DNA of 64,000 nucleotides from Kalmusia sp. IMI 367209 (taxonomy: Eukaryota > Ascomycota > Dothideomycetes > Pleosporales > Didymosphaeriaceae): the NCBI GenBank assembly GCA_027946365.1, contig JAPEUQ010000003.1:2232001-2296000 (forward strand), written 5' to 3'. Shown in pieces: positions 1-11,704 of this stretch. Each line of letters opens with the position of its first letter. Position 1 is the stretch's first letter. A program made the position numbers and the translations under genes. A model generated the notes under the pieces. It was not told the origin of the DNA and did no database searches. It saw nothing but the letters and a program-made list of their open reading frames with translations.

Positions 1-393
1 TCGCGCGATGCTTGAGAAAGAGCTTCCCCGGCAAATTATCTGAGGGCAGACAGGACGACTCTTTCCTAAACAGGCGTTGGGTGCGCTCCACTGCTGATTG
101 ATTGGTGAAATGCTTGCTTAGTAGTCCAATCCACTATACCGAATGCGGTATACCAAGACTCTATACGACTCCTTCCTGGCTCGCTTCATCAAACTCGGCG
201 ACAGCGCCATAGCCCCCTCAGGATTATTGACGGCGACCGATTGCTCCATGATCGGCTTATGGTGAACGTCGAGACCATGCACTAGGAACATTGTCTAGAA
301 TGAGGCCGTGCGCCAACCCGCCCCTCGCGACCAGAAGGGTTCTCCTCGTACTCTCAATCTCAACGTAACCGACTTTTACTTCATTGCGTCGAG
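1..393. other. Intergenic region upstream of the first gene
   Basis: No supported gene. It would hold the promoter and 5' leader of the aspartic-peptidase-like gene starting at 394, and possibly the end of a gene outside the window. Short open frames here have no recognisable protein features. Confidence 0.5.
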
Positions 394-2220
394 ATGGGCT
401 TTCAACATATCGGTCTCTTTCTTTCCTACTTTCTTTCAATAGCAGTCGCCCAGAACGACTCGCTACCAAAACCCTTCTCTTTTTCGAATTCACAGATATG
501 GGACGGTAATGATGGGAAATGGTCGTCGTTCATTGTCCGAGTCGGCACGCCAGAGCAAAGCTTTCGCGTCTTTCCCGCGTCAAGACATGGCGAGACGATA
601 ATTCCTATAGTGGATGGCTGCCGCAAGATAGATCCGCCTAACTGCGGAAACCTACGCGGTGCATACGCTTTCCAGGGCAAAGACAGTAACGGCTTTCTCG
701 TGAACGAAACCAAAACATGGCATGAGATTGGTTTATATGGAATGGGCATTCGGCCTGAGATTGGTTTCGACGCGAATGCGCTTTATGGGCTGGATAGTGT
801 CGGTTTGCAGGTAGCGAACAGTGGTGGACCTACGCTGGACAACATGGTGGTAGCAGGCGTTGCGAAACCTACTGTCTACGTCGGCCAATTTGGACTATCT
901 CCTAAACCTTCGAACTTCTCTGAGTTGGACAACCCTCAACCGAGCTATATCCAAACGCTGAAGGACAAGAACCAAATCCCAAGTGTGTCGTATGGCTACA
1001 CTGCGGGCGCCTATTACAGTAAGATTCGATCTTTGGTTTCATAAAAAACATGCTAACGTTTCGTAGAAACTCCTAAAGTACACGGCAGCCTTACTCTCGG
1101 TGGCTACGACGCTTCGCGGTTTGTCGCTAACGACATTACCTTCCCCTTTGATGCCGACGATGACCGCCCGACATCCCTTACGATCCAATCCATCACTGCA
1201 CAAAACACGCTAGAGCGCACTGTCACGCTTCTCAGAGATCCTACCTATGTTTGGATCGACTCCACAGTTCCACACATGTGGCTTCCCGAGGATGTCTGCG
1301 ATCGGTTCGAGAAGGCCTTTGGTCTAACCTACGATAACATGACTGATCTTTACATCATCAACGAAACTATGCACAACCAGATGCTCGATCTCGACCCAAG
1401 TGTCACAATCAGTCTTGGTGAGAGCTCCGATCCAACGAAGCGCGTCAACATTGTACTGCCGTATGGCGCATTCGATGTTCAAGCTTCGTACCCGTACTAC
1501 AAGGATGCAGTGAATTATTTCCCGCTCCGACGTGGTAAGAACGAAACCCAGTACACGCTGGGTAGAACTGTGCTGCAAGAAATGTACATTATCGCGGACT
1601 ATTCGCGCGGCAACTTTTCAGTTCATCAGGCTCTTTTCCCCGGTACCAACGATGAGCAACAGATAATGCCTATCTACGTACCCGGAGAAGAACCAAAGTC
1701 TAATTCAACCTCAAACTCAACTTCAGAAGCCACGCCCTCGAGCACAGCAGGGACAAAGCATGCTATCAGCGGCGGTGCTATTGGAGGAATTGTCGTCGGA
1801 AGCATTGCAGGCGTGGGTCTAGTTGGTTTCCTCGCATTCTTCATTCTCCGTCGCCGCCGAAACCAGCACCAAGTAGTGCCCAGCAAAACAAACTCCGAGC
1901 ATGAGATGGAGATTGAACGCGGAGACATGCACAGTTCACACGGAAACGACCTGCCGCCCAATGTTTTCCCCAAGTACGAGATGCCTGTTCCAGACCAGTC
2001 AGGATATCCAACACAGCATGGACACGAGAATTCCCCACCTGGCTATGCATCGACGCAGGAAAAGATGATGCACGCTTCGGAACTGAGTGGAGGAGGGAAA
2101 ATCCCAGAGATGGACTCGTTATCACAACGGTACGAGCTTGAGCCACAGCAGATGGTATATGAGATGGGATCTGAGGATGCTCGGAGTACGAAGTCTGCGA
2201 CGGAGGGCAGAAGACCATAG
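394..2220 (+). CDS. Membrane-anchored aspartic-peptidase-like (A1 fold) protein, probably inactive
   Basis: Two exons (394-1018 and 1067-2220) joined across a 48-nt intron (GTAAGA...TAG, GCTAAC branch site) give 592 aa. Residues 1-19 look like a signal peptide. The body has pepsin/yapsin-like landmarks: VRVGTPEQSF near 48, LTLGGYD, and YVWIDST around 272. The first catalytic triplet, DTG or DTS in active A1 peptidases, reads ASRHGE here (about 61-66). The second site keeps D272-S-T. A Ser/Thr/Asn-rich stalk precedes one transmembrane helix (about 445-467), which ends in RRRRN and leads into a tail of about 120 aa. Family knowledge: A1 peptidases need both aspartates. Inference: this is a surface pseudo-peptidase, perhaps for binding or sensing. 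The ATG at 394 is chosen because it directly opens the signal peptide. Confidence 0.85.
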
Positions 2221-3584
2221 GCTGTGTTCATTTGACTAATAATCTTCTTTTGTCAATGATTCTTTTTTCACTAGGTAGATATCCAAGCTGTTTATATTTG
2301 AAAGCCATTGGAAATGAAGTGACAATCATATTTCATATCCTCGATCGCACTCTTGTCCAACTGATTCCACTACATCAAACACTATCTCAGACTTTTGAGT
2401 CCAAGGATTTTGCTCTCAATATTCAAGTCCATGAACTTATCTAAATAATATGCAAATGTAGCCGGTGTCGATACAAGATTTTAGGTTTCGATATTTCAAT
2501 CTTGTATTGTCATATACAACACATCGCAGTCCTGATATGAGACATCAGAACCACCGAGAGATAGCTAGCGCACACGTGGAAACTCGCAACGCCGCGGGAT
2601 TCCTTGAGCTTATAACTCTCCGAGATATGTCTCTATAGCGCATAACGGCACGGGTAGGGCCTAAACTCTTGCTCCGTGAAACGTGGAATATCGGGCCTTC
2701 TGGGACGCCTTGCAAGCTAAGCCCCTTTCGCAGGCTATTTGATATTTTATCAGTCAGTACAGTGGTCCCCCGATCAATATTGCATTTGAGAGGATAGAAC
2801 TGTATGTTTTCATACGCAGTGTCTGTGTGAGCGACATGAGCAGGGTTGTTTGAGACATGTGTACCGAGTATGCAAAAATGAGAAGAGTGTTCGTCTGTAA
2901 AGTGATTAGTGTGACATGAAAGCACAAAACACTATAGAACAATAACATTTGCAGATTCCATCGATGTATAGATGCATCGTATATACCAGTGCACCATCCG
3001 CAACACTCGTCCTCAGGAATATAGCATAGAGAAGCGATGTGAAAACACATGATCGGAGCTTTGAATGGGAATCCTAAGATCATATCTACAATTTTAGATC
3101 TATTACTTGACGTAAATAGTTGCACTATCTATACTCAACATATGTGCTGCTTCTCTGCAGTGAGCTCGCGGAATTTCAGATGACACACTGGAGTCACGTG
3201 GCTGTATAGAACCCCCACTTCAACCAGCGCGCTCCGTTCACAAAAGCTACATAAAAGAGATAAATGCAAAGTTTCCTTCGAAAGATACATTCACATCACA
3301 TCCACTACTCAAGACAGAACTACGTTTCATTGTTCTTCACTTTCTCGATGGAAAAGCCACGCAAACATGCTCACGTAGTAAGCGCCAATACCAACGGAGA
3401 CAGGGGTCCGCCCACCAGCTTAGCGTAATCTCCACTCTACGAACTCCGCGACATCACACAATGCGCAAACAACATCATACGATTCGTTTTTCCTTCTTTT
3501 CTCCCTCAGCTTTCTTTGCCAAAATCCCGAGATCTACAAACAACGTCGACAACTTTCAAACACTTGATACTACGGAATATTGGG
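2221..3584. other. Intergenic region, no gene recognised
   Basis: AT-richer than its neighbours. Short frames on both strands lack domains, signal peptides or family resemblance. The right end must contain the promoter and leader of the copper transporter; an ACATAAAAGAG stretch near 3250 could be a TATA-like element. Confidence 0.5.
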
Positions 3585-4137
3585 ATGGCTTTCAACACCC
3601 GCGCATCACCTACAGGCTTCTCCTTTGACAGTTTTGCGGATTGGGCTACCAGAACACCTCTCGCATACGGTTTCACGATAGTATTACTCTTCGCTCTAGG
3701 GCTCCTCGGCCGGTTCCTCGGTGTGGTAAAGGTGCAGCTCGATCGCAGGTGGCGAACACGCTCTACTGCCAGTCGAAGGCATGCTCGTCACGAGAGCCAC
3801 GTTGGGCTGAACAGGGAAGAGGAGGAAGAGTTCCAGCCTCTCAAACTGGACACACCAATCGCCGCGAATGAGAATCATCGCCCCATGCAAGGGGCTTGGC
3901 TTGCAGGTGAAGCTTGGAATACGAGGCAAGACGGCATTAGAGCTCTACTGGAGTTTGCCAGGGCAGTCATCGCGTATATACTGTAAGTACATTGGCAAGG
4001 ACGTCTGCAGCTGGGCTAAAAGGAATAGCATGCTTTCAGTGATGACGTATGATGTTGGCTTCTTCTTCGCTGTGACGGGCAGCGTTCTTGCCGGCGAATT
4101 TGTCTTCGGCAGGTACTCACGAAGTAGCCACGGCTGA
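3585..4137 (+). CDS. Ctr-family copper transporter
   Basis: Predicted Cu(I) transporter of the Ctr family, which works as a trimer in the plasma or vacuolar membrane. Two exons (3585-3982 and 4029-4137) around a 46-nt GTAAGT...TAG intron give 168 aa. Visible features: a first membrane helix at about 28-45, a Glu-rich and basic cytosolic loop, and a second long hydrophobic block containing the Ctr signature M134-x3-M138 followed by TYDVGFFFAV and a glycine-containing last helix ending GEFVFGRY. The intron falls just before the signature, so the unspliced frame stops early. Few methionines or cysteines are present in the N-terminus, which suits low-affinity or vacuolar members better than high-affinity ones (inference). 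The open frame extends upstream only through non-ATG codons, so the ATG at 3585 is used. Confidence 0.85.
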
Positions 4138-5339
4138 GTAGAAAGCTGCAGCGACTATCCACAATGTCAACAACAACTATCCTGGCCCTCTCACACTTGG
4201 CCCTCTACGGCGCATCTCGTTCACAGCTTGTAGCATTATATGCTACACGACAATCATTCCAGCTTGCCACAGATCTTTTCTCATCCCGACAGATAATTTC
4301 AATTATTCGCTGCATTGATTTCATCTCCATGTTGTGGACATCAAGCATCACCACTAGATATGCCCTGCGTCTAGCCTACATATAACCAGACAAGGTAGCA
4401 CCTTGGTCGGTCCTACTGCTTCACACCATCGCCATCTCCCATATGGAAGGACTAGGATTTCATATTGCAAGACACACCGTTACGCTTGCTATCAGATCGT
4501 CGACTACTCAGTCTTGAACAGCTACCTTCTTATATGGGCCAATAGTACAGCACTTGTCGTCCCGGTGACAAAGATACATGATTTGGAAGGAGTGCATTAC
4601 ATATTCCAGCGGTGAATGACGGCACTTGACGAACTATAAGTGGTGGATTGGGTGTAGCTCATCTTCACGCGAGTGAGTGCCTTCTTGAGCTGCGCAATGA
4701 TCTGACGCGTGGCTGGCTCTTCCCAAAAGCCCAATAATACCATGTTCAACAAGCTAGATAGACAGTCATTTCTTGTGTGTCTATCCAAGCAAGTCAGACT
4801 TCAATACGTCAAGGTGTATATAAGTGATGTAAAATAACTCTTAGAACATTGAGAAGGTCCTCGAAGCTCCACGATCTTCGCAGAAGCGGTTATACACGTT
4901 CACCACTTGGTACTCAGGATAGCATTCAAGAGGGATGAGTTGTCACGTAGGCATAAGTTGATCATTGAATCATATCCCATTATTCGTGAATTCTGCCAGG
5001 GCACTAAGCCCGTCATCGGACCCATATCCATTTCCAATCGCAGCGAGACAGGCTCATAACTTCCGAACCAAAGAAACCCATGAATCCCGCTACATAAGAC
5101 TCTGAACCAGTCTCATTGTGTATGATGTATCATAGAGCAACCTGTTGCACGTTGCAGTAGTAGTCTCTAGCCCACATATGGGGAATAGTAGAACCTCCCG
5201 CTCCTAGTCCCACACCGAACTTGATATGTGACCTTAGTATTCTTCGGGAACACGACACGCTTGTCAATTGCCTTGGCGAGACGATTGGCGGCAACGGCAA
5301 ATATCTGCTCTAAGTGAAGGGGTTAGCCGGATAGTATTC
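4138..5339. other. Intergenic region, no gene recognised
   Basis: About 1.2 kb between the copper transporter and the converging hypothetical gene. Open frames are short, without recognisable motifs. It presumably holds both 3' untranslated regions. Confidence 0.5.
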
Positions 5340-6372
5340 TCAATGTTTAGCCCAGAGAGAATGCTCACCATCAGTCCCATCGTAATAAGCTAGAGCCTTA
5401 CTAAGAGCATGTCTGTTTTCCGGTACAATTTCGCAGATGAAGTTCAACGTTTTCAGTTGAGCGAGAGTGTCGAAGGGAAAGTCGATGAACTTCTGCAGTT
5501 GGGCCTCTTTCTTCTCGTCGGTCAGTGGGAAGGTCTTTTGGGCGCGGCTTCTATACGGAATGCCGCACACGCTCAAGACTTTGTCTGGCCAACGGATTGT
5601 CAGATTAGCGAGCTCGGGGAACCCACGCAGAGAATCGAAGGTAGAGTCATCGTAGTTGCTCCAGTTGTTGTTTCCGCCCAGTACCAGTGACGTAAGGGTC
5701 TTCGCGCCGCTCATCGGAATCGAGCTCAGGAAGTGGTTATAGCAGTCCGACGTTACTCCACGAATCTCAAAGGTGTTTTTGGCGAAGAAGTGCGACGTAG
5801 CTTCCTCTGCGAGTTGGCGATTGGTCCAGCGCATTGCCTCCAAAGTCTTCACCACATCTTGCTTGGGGGCCTTCGGGCGACGCCACGTGATTCCCGTCTT
5901 GTAGGTGTAGTTGTAGTTGTCCGGAAGGGTAGCGGGAGCATAGAAGGCAGGAGATTGATACAGAATGTAGTCATACGTCTTGCGATCGTACTCGACGATG
6001 ATAGGTTTTCCGGACAGCAGCGAAAACTCGTACACTAGGAGTGAAGTAGACAATCAGTGATATACTCTCCAGATAGAGTTCAATACACCTACCCTTGTTG
6101 CGCAACTCCCCAGATAGATCAAAGAACGTCGTATGGTCTGAGTTTCTCTCATTCTTGGCATGGGTGAGGTCACGGCCAGGGAACTCGCGCCGCTCGATGC
6201 TGACGTGGATAAGCTCCCATTTATGAGTGAGGCGGGATGAGTCGAAGCCGTGGCGGCGCAATTCCTCGCGCAAGTACTTGTCGGAACAGTCAGAGAGAAG
6301 CTCGTTGGTGAGACGGTCGCTGAAAGTGATTTGCGGCTTGCGCAGGAGCGCGAGCTGGTCGATGTCGCGCAT
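5340..6372 (-). CDS. Conserved-looking fungal hypothetical protein, F-box-like superfamily style
   Basis: Function not recognised. Two exons (6372-6093 and 6034-5340) joined across a 58-nt GTAGGT...TAG intron give 324 aa with the frame closing exactly. The middle part (RWTNRQLAEEATSHFFAKN, then NTFEI) resembles the segment after the F-box in many fungal F-box-like proteins, where a residue set like 'RQxxxEAxxxFFxxNxFE' recurs. The second hypothetical gene at 15657-16694 has the same style (VREEARSFFFANNRFEVF). The N-terminus lacks a clear LPxEIRxxIY F-box. It contains DKYLREELRRHGFD followed by a basic helix, which faintly recalls a SAP motif. Both resemblances are by eye only. Confidence 0.65.
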
Positions 6373-6683
6373 GCTTGTAGGGTTGCAGTCCTGTTCACAC
6401 TGTTAGCCTGCCCTGAGGAGGGAAAGGGACCGTTGCGCGCAGCGGCAAGTATTTAAGACACACAGGAGAAACATTATTGCGGTGTGCGGTTTCGGATTGG
6501 TCAGAGCGAGTGAATGAAAGTCGGTCAGGCCGTTTGCACTGCAGGCAGCGGTAGCACCTAGAGACGCGTAACCAGTGATACTCGGCATGTGACTTGACTA
6601 AGATTAGCGACGAAAGTAAATAAGCCATGTAACCATTATAGATTGGGTGCTTCGGATCCTGAGGCGAGTTACGGCCGGCCACT
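6373..6683. other. Short intergenic region
   Basis: About 310 bp between the start of the hypothetical gene (6372, reading left) and the 3' end of the HET gene (6684). No gene or obvious signal seen. Confidence 0.45.
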
Positions 6684-9600
6684 TTAGACGATAGTAAGAG
6701 TTTGCTTCATGGGATCCTCTCCGGAACATACAACCACGCGGTGCAGTAAACCTTCCCAATGGCAGACCCCGATTCTTTTCCATTGTCCATCACCGCTTTT
6801 GTTAGGTATTACACACAAGCAGACCAGCAATTTCGCTACCTCATCCTCAGCCATGACGATGCAACGAACATCCAGAGGCGTTTCCGTCTGAAAATCGAGC
6901 ATCCACCGTCCAGGATTAATTTTGAGCTTTGATTTGTTCCACTGCTTCCATGCGACCGGTCTGTATAAGTCGTCGTTCGTAAGGCGATACCAGAAGCACG
7001 GTCCAGTGAGAGTGAGATGGCTGCAAATGCCAACTTGGCCAGGTGCGCTTCCTGCGTTAATAGCATCAATGCTCACGCTTGAAATGAGTTCTGTGAAATC
7101 GTGATTTTGCTCAGACTTGGCTGCATGTAGGGTATTGTGATAGAATACGGGACTGTCACTACTAAGCCAAGACCACGATGGTGCCACAAAGCCTAAATCT
7201 TTATCGTTGGATCCGGTTCGCTCAGATGCTGAGTTTTTCCACCAGATTAGTTGACTCCATAGATCTGTTCGCCACATGCCTGCGATAGGAGCTTCGTCTA
7301 TGATCTTGGCTACTGCATTCAGAATACCCTCCATCGCGATGATTTTGTCGCTGACCATAGTGAGCTTACGAGCAGAGTAGTTCTGAACAACCTGCCTCCA
7401 CACATCGGCGAGGTGCCTTCTGAAAATCTGCATATCTGCTGAGCGAGCAATAGATTTGCGAAGTAATTTCAAGGCCCATGTCTCTGTAGGATTGTTGTCA
7501 TTGAGAAGGGAAGCGGAAATTGGGGAAGACTCTGACGCCGAGATGGTGAGACAGTCCCAAAACAGCTCTCCATGGCCATAGTAAAGGATACGCGGTGACA
7601 GTATCTGCTCCTGAAGCGTCCATCCTCTGGTGTCCAGTGGGCCTTTTGGGCGGACTCCCTGGTGGGTTTTCGATGTAGCAGGGAAGATATAAAATGTGTC
7701 CTCCCCGTCGAACTGAGTGCGGTCGCGATATGGTATGTACTTCAGAGGATCAATTCGAAATGGTCGCAAGCACTGAGCTTCTCGAGGCCGAAACATTCCC
7801 TCGGAATGTTGTTGGGAGTCTGCGGCTGCTAATGTGAAGAGTGCTTCGCTGTAGACAGAGCCCATGTTGGATGCTTCAGCCAACCAATCCTCCTGCGAAT
7901 CTTGGATTATACAAAGCGCATCCATCCACAGATAGTGAAAGCCAAGGCGTTTTATGATAGCTATAGCATCTTTCATCGTGCGCGATAGTGCACGCATTGG
8001 AATGCCCTGCATATGCTCGTCCAGATTCGCGAGCGTGGTACGTGGAAGGCCTTCAAGACCCCAAAGATGACTGAGAGCAATGTAAGGCTCATCTACTGGC
8101 AGTGTCAAAACTAGTCTAGGGTCTTTTCCTTCGTTCAATCCACTGATATCCACAAGCCTTGTAGGGGAGGAAGTTCTGCGTAGATGCACGTTGCATTGGT
8201 GGTGGCGGCCCAAACAATTTCGAAGCCATATTGCAGCCATCGAAAAAGCGCCTTCCGAAGCAGTGTCGGGATCGGGAAGCAACTCAATGCTCTCAAGCAA
8301 ATGGTTCCACTCAGCTAATATATATGAGTAAACTCGCACTAGTCTACTCCAGGATTCAGAATGCTTACACGGTACACGTCTTATGGCGTGACTGGTCCAG
8401 GTGTCCTTATCACCATATGTGATAAGCAACTTTTCAGATACCGAGTCATCACCACTCTCTATGCGTATATTTATGTTTTTCTCAGATAATGGGTATGGCC
8501 AGACTTTGTCATGTATTAGCTGGTTGACTCGGCATGTGCTAGGCTGAAGACAGGGACTGAGTAACGCTCCATCCTCAGCTTTCGCACAAGTAGCCACGGA
8601 TTCCGCGCATGCTCTGCAGAGAGTCGTGGACACTCGAGATCTTATATGAGTGGGAGCCTTAGGGTCCAGGAGGTATTTCAATCCAATTATCTGGTGTGGT
8701 ATCGTAATATCTGAAAAAACACTCTGTTCGTGGTCTACATGAGAGGAAGATAAGATGCAAGGCCCTGCACCTCCTCCAATAAAGTCCTGGACTATATCAT
8801 AGCGACATTCAGAGAAAGCCTGTTCCAAAAGAGGTGGCAATGTTTTGGTTACAAGCTTGAATAGATCTCCTCGACTCAGAAGTTCGAAACAAGCTTGAAT
8901 CCGACCATAGTCTATGGCTACGTCGAGCGGCGTAGTGCCATTCAGCGCTCGCATTGATATGTCTGCGCCCCTATTGAGCAAGCTGTGAATGATAGTTGAG
9001 AATCCACGGTAAGCTGCTATATGTAATGGCGTTCAACCAAGGTCTCGATTCATGTTTTCAGCGCAAGGAAATGCTCTCGAAAGTCTCAAAGTGATTTGGT
9101 TAGGGTCCGCCCCTTTGTTTAATAAGCAGTTCAGCGCATCATCATGCCCATAAAATGCAGCGTGATGAAGCGCCGTACATCCGCTATCATCTACCGCATT
9201 CAAGTCAATCCTTTCTTCCATGAGTTGACAAAATTGAGCGTCTTTGTTTCCAACGGACAAATGCAAGAGCGTGCGCCCGTACTGATCGCAATCCTTGGTA
9301 ACATTGTTGAATCTCGGATCGTCTGCGATAATCCTGTAAAGACTCAAATTCTCGGCAAAGACAATCGAGAAGAAGGGATTCTCTATGAAATCAAGGGTGT
9401 GTTGAAGTTTCGATTCCTGAAGCAGATATTCCAGAAAATAACGAGGAAGGTCAGTTATCTTGCAAACCATGAATGGCTTCTCGCCACCGGTCAGCTGCAG
9501 CCCATAATCCAGGAGTATTTGAACCTTTACGACGTCGAATTGCTGACAAGATGATTGCAGACAGTCTTCAAACCAACCCTTGACTCGATTACTATCTTGG

Positions 9601-10121
9601 TCAGTAATAGACAAGAATGTTAGGAGAAGTTCTCTCCGTTTGTCATCGCTAAGTGCTCGTAGATGCTTTGCTCCAGTGATGGGATTTGGGGGGCAATATG
9701 GTTCGCCAAGATCCCTGAGACCATCGTCAAAATGGCAAAGACTATCATAGTTGAGCCGAGCACCATGACCTCCAAGCATCCGAATCATCTCAGTGTCGCC
9801 ATAATAGCCAGCTTCAATGAGCGGTAACATGAAGTAATCGAGTTTCAAAGTTTCGTTCCTCATACATTGTTCGTATTGTCGAGCGTGATTGATTTGTAGT
9901 ACCGGTGAAAAATACCAGGTGCGGCGCTCGAAAAATACATAATAGGGAGCGTTGAGTGTAGCGCCCTCTCTCAAGAGCTGGAGTACTTGTTCGATGTATG
10001 GCCCAGGACCTTTATTCCGATAGCGTAGAAATAATTTACCAAGACGCTTTGTTGCTTCATTCATGTCTTCGAAGTCATTATTCGGCTGTTGCGGCAAATC
10101 CGAGAGTAACTCCTCGTTCAT
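6684..10121 (-). CDS. HET-domain protein with ankyrin repeats, interrupted by one in-frame TGA
   Basis: One reading frame of 1146 codons starting at the ATG at 10121, broken only by TGA at 9033-9035 (codon 363). Before the stop lie a helical N-terminus and ankyrin repeats (GRTLLHLSVG, GCTALHHAAF). After it the same frame continues directly with TPLHIAAYRG, another ankyrin repeat, then NGTTPLDVAI, and a HET domain at roughly 680-830 (YIALSHLWG, then LGFHYLWMDALCIIQD and ASNMGSVYSEAL). The position of the stop is where ankyrin repeats usually carry tryptophan or a similar residue (G-W-T-PLH), so a TGG-to-TGA change is the simplest reading. HET domains act in heterokaryon incompatibility and other non-self responses. 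No usable intron spans the stop: the nearest GT...AG pair is about 22 nt. As read, translation would give only the 362-aa N-terminal part. Confidence 0.8.
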
Positions 10122-11006
10122 TTCCCTATTAAGGCCTCTTATAGGCAGAAGACGTCCTGTTTAGTTTCAATCCCTAATTTAGAAGTCTCAACCACGCAAT
10201 TGAGGGCCGCTTCGTCTATCTAGTTGTAGCCTTGCTTGTGCATCGAGTTTCGCATGGAGAGTGGGTATTGATAAGCCGCAGTTATCTTAATGGCTTAGCG
10301 CAATTATTCGACTGGACGACGATAGCTGATGAAGATGGCATTTAAGAAGAGTATTGAAAATCAAAGGTTGGGGCTCAAAAGTGGGGTCAGCCTAATGACG
10401 AATCGCTCACCGGTCGTGGCAAGGGGGGTCGTGCACACTGAGATTCAGTGGATCCCTAGAAGCACGAAGGGTGTTCCCAACCAAGCTGCGCTTTATTGCA
10501 AAGCTCGTGACTCAAGACAAGAAAATTCTTGTAGAAATGGAATATGCGTATCTTACGATGCTATTAGGTGCTTCATTATGGCACGTGAGAAGAGCGTTCA
10601 GGACCGCCAACTAGAAGTTTCTTTCAAGCAGGGTTCCAGTGCCATTCTACAAACACTGAAACTGTGTGTTACAAACTAGTTCTGAATTCATTCTGCGTCG
10701 ATGTGTCTCCAGTACGGGCATGAGCGTCCCGTGCATATTTAATAGCATCATCGTTGGGCAGCTTTGGCATAAGCTCAGCCCTTGCGCTCGGCTAAGGGCC
10801 GTATGGGACGAAATGCGGGCTGCCTAGGGTACGCTCCGTGCCGTACAACCAATCTCCCAGTAACTCCTACACCAGTAGAGGCCACGCCATCACCCTAAGG
10901 ACGATCAGCATGCAGGCTACTAATAAGCCATCCGTGGTCCACTGCGTTGCATTTAGTAGATTACATCTAAAGCGCCTTACTTAAACACCTACATTCAGAG
11001 GCGCTC
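10122..11006. other. Intergenic region left of the solo LTR
   Basis: No supported gene. It contains the promoter of the HET gene reading left. A 116-codon frame at 10329-10679 has no recognisable features and was not called. Confidence 0.45.
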
Positions 11007-11406
11007 TGTTACGGCTACTACGCCGCAACAGTATTACGATAATGACAGCATCAGCAGTAATGACCAATGGGACAATCACGACCAAGATTACGATCACGGG
11101 AGTGATGCTGAGCACAATATGGACACGTAAGTGAGTCACGTGATTGGATCTGTGGATCTGTGAATCACAGATCCACAGAGCCACCATAGTTAGCAAGTAT
11201 ATAGAGATGACGGATCACCGTTGGTGATCCTCATCGTCAATCCAATACACTCTTGTACGCAGTTCCTTACGGAAGACTACCATTAACCTATTGGCAATCA
11301 ATACTCATAGTAGTTGATTGACGTTCACACTTGCGACCTTACAACCCTGCACGCCCTCATTTCCCACTTAACCCCTTCGAGACAGCCTCACGGCGGTCCC
11401 GTTACA
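11007..11406. mobile_element. Solo LTR (400 bp) of an LTR retrotransposon with 5-bp target site duplication
   Basis: The element starts TGTTACGG and ends CCCGTTACA, so it has the TG...CA termini of LTRs with short imperfect inverted ends. It is flanked by a perfect 5-bp direct duplication, CGCTC at 11002-11006 and 11407-11411. Five-bp duplications are typical of Copia and Gypsy integrases. Inside are a TATA-like TATATAGAG near 11198 and inverted repeats. No gag, pol or second LTR lies nearby, so it is most simply a solo LTR left by LTR-LTR recombination. It sits between the divergent HET and ubiquitin-like-domain genes. The superfamily cannot be settled from the LTR alone. Confidence 0.75.
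11149..11179. repeat. Perfect 15-bp inverted repeat with 1-nt spacer inside the LTR
   Basis: TCTGTGGATCTGTGA at 11149-11163 is mirrored by its exact reverse complement at 11165-11179. A second, 8-bp inverted pair (GGATCACC/GGTGATCC, 11212-11230) lies 33 bp further on. Both are within the solo LTR, near its TATA-like element. Confidence 0.8.
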
Positions 11407-11704
11407 CGCTCCCTCCTTACTCATCTAGATATATATCTTCTACACCTGTCGTACTAGCACTCTATTGCATTTAGCTAAACATACAGACGAGATATTAGCG
11501 GCTTTTCGCGCGGGTTCTAAGCTGCATTTCCTTCTAGCTAGCGCTAGATGGTCATAATTCCGTCGTCGCGAGGCTTAGACGCAGCGACCATACACCTTCA
11601 TACATTTATCCAAGGCCCACGCTAGCGCTCATGCTTCAGCTTCGTACCTGCTGATCTCGCACAAACACTCAACCATCCACGTCTTCAGCATCTCTCAAAT
11701 CACA
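11407..11704. promoter_or_regulatory. Presumed promoter/leader of the ubiquitin-like-domain gene
   Basis: About 300 bp between the LTR and the ATG at 11705. No canonical TATA box was recognised. The LTR insertion sits just upstream, so LTR sequences could influence this promoter (inference). Confidence 0.35.
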
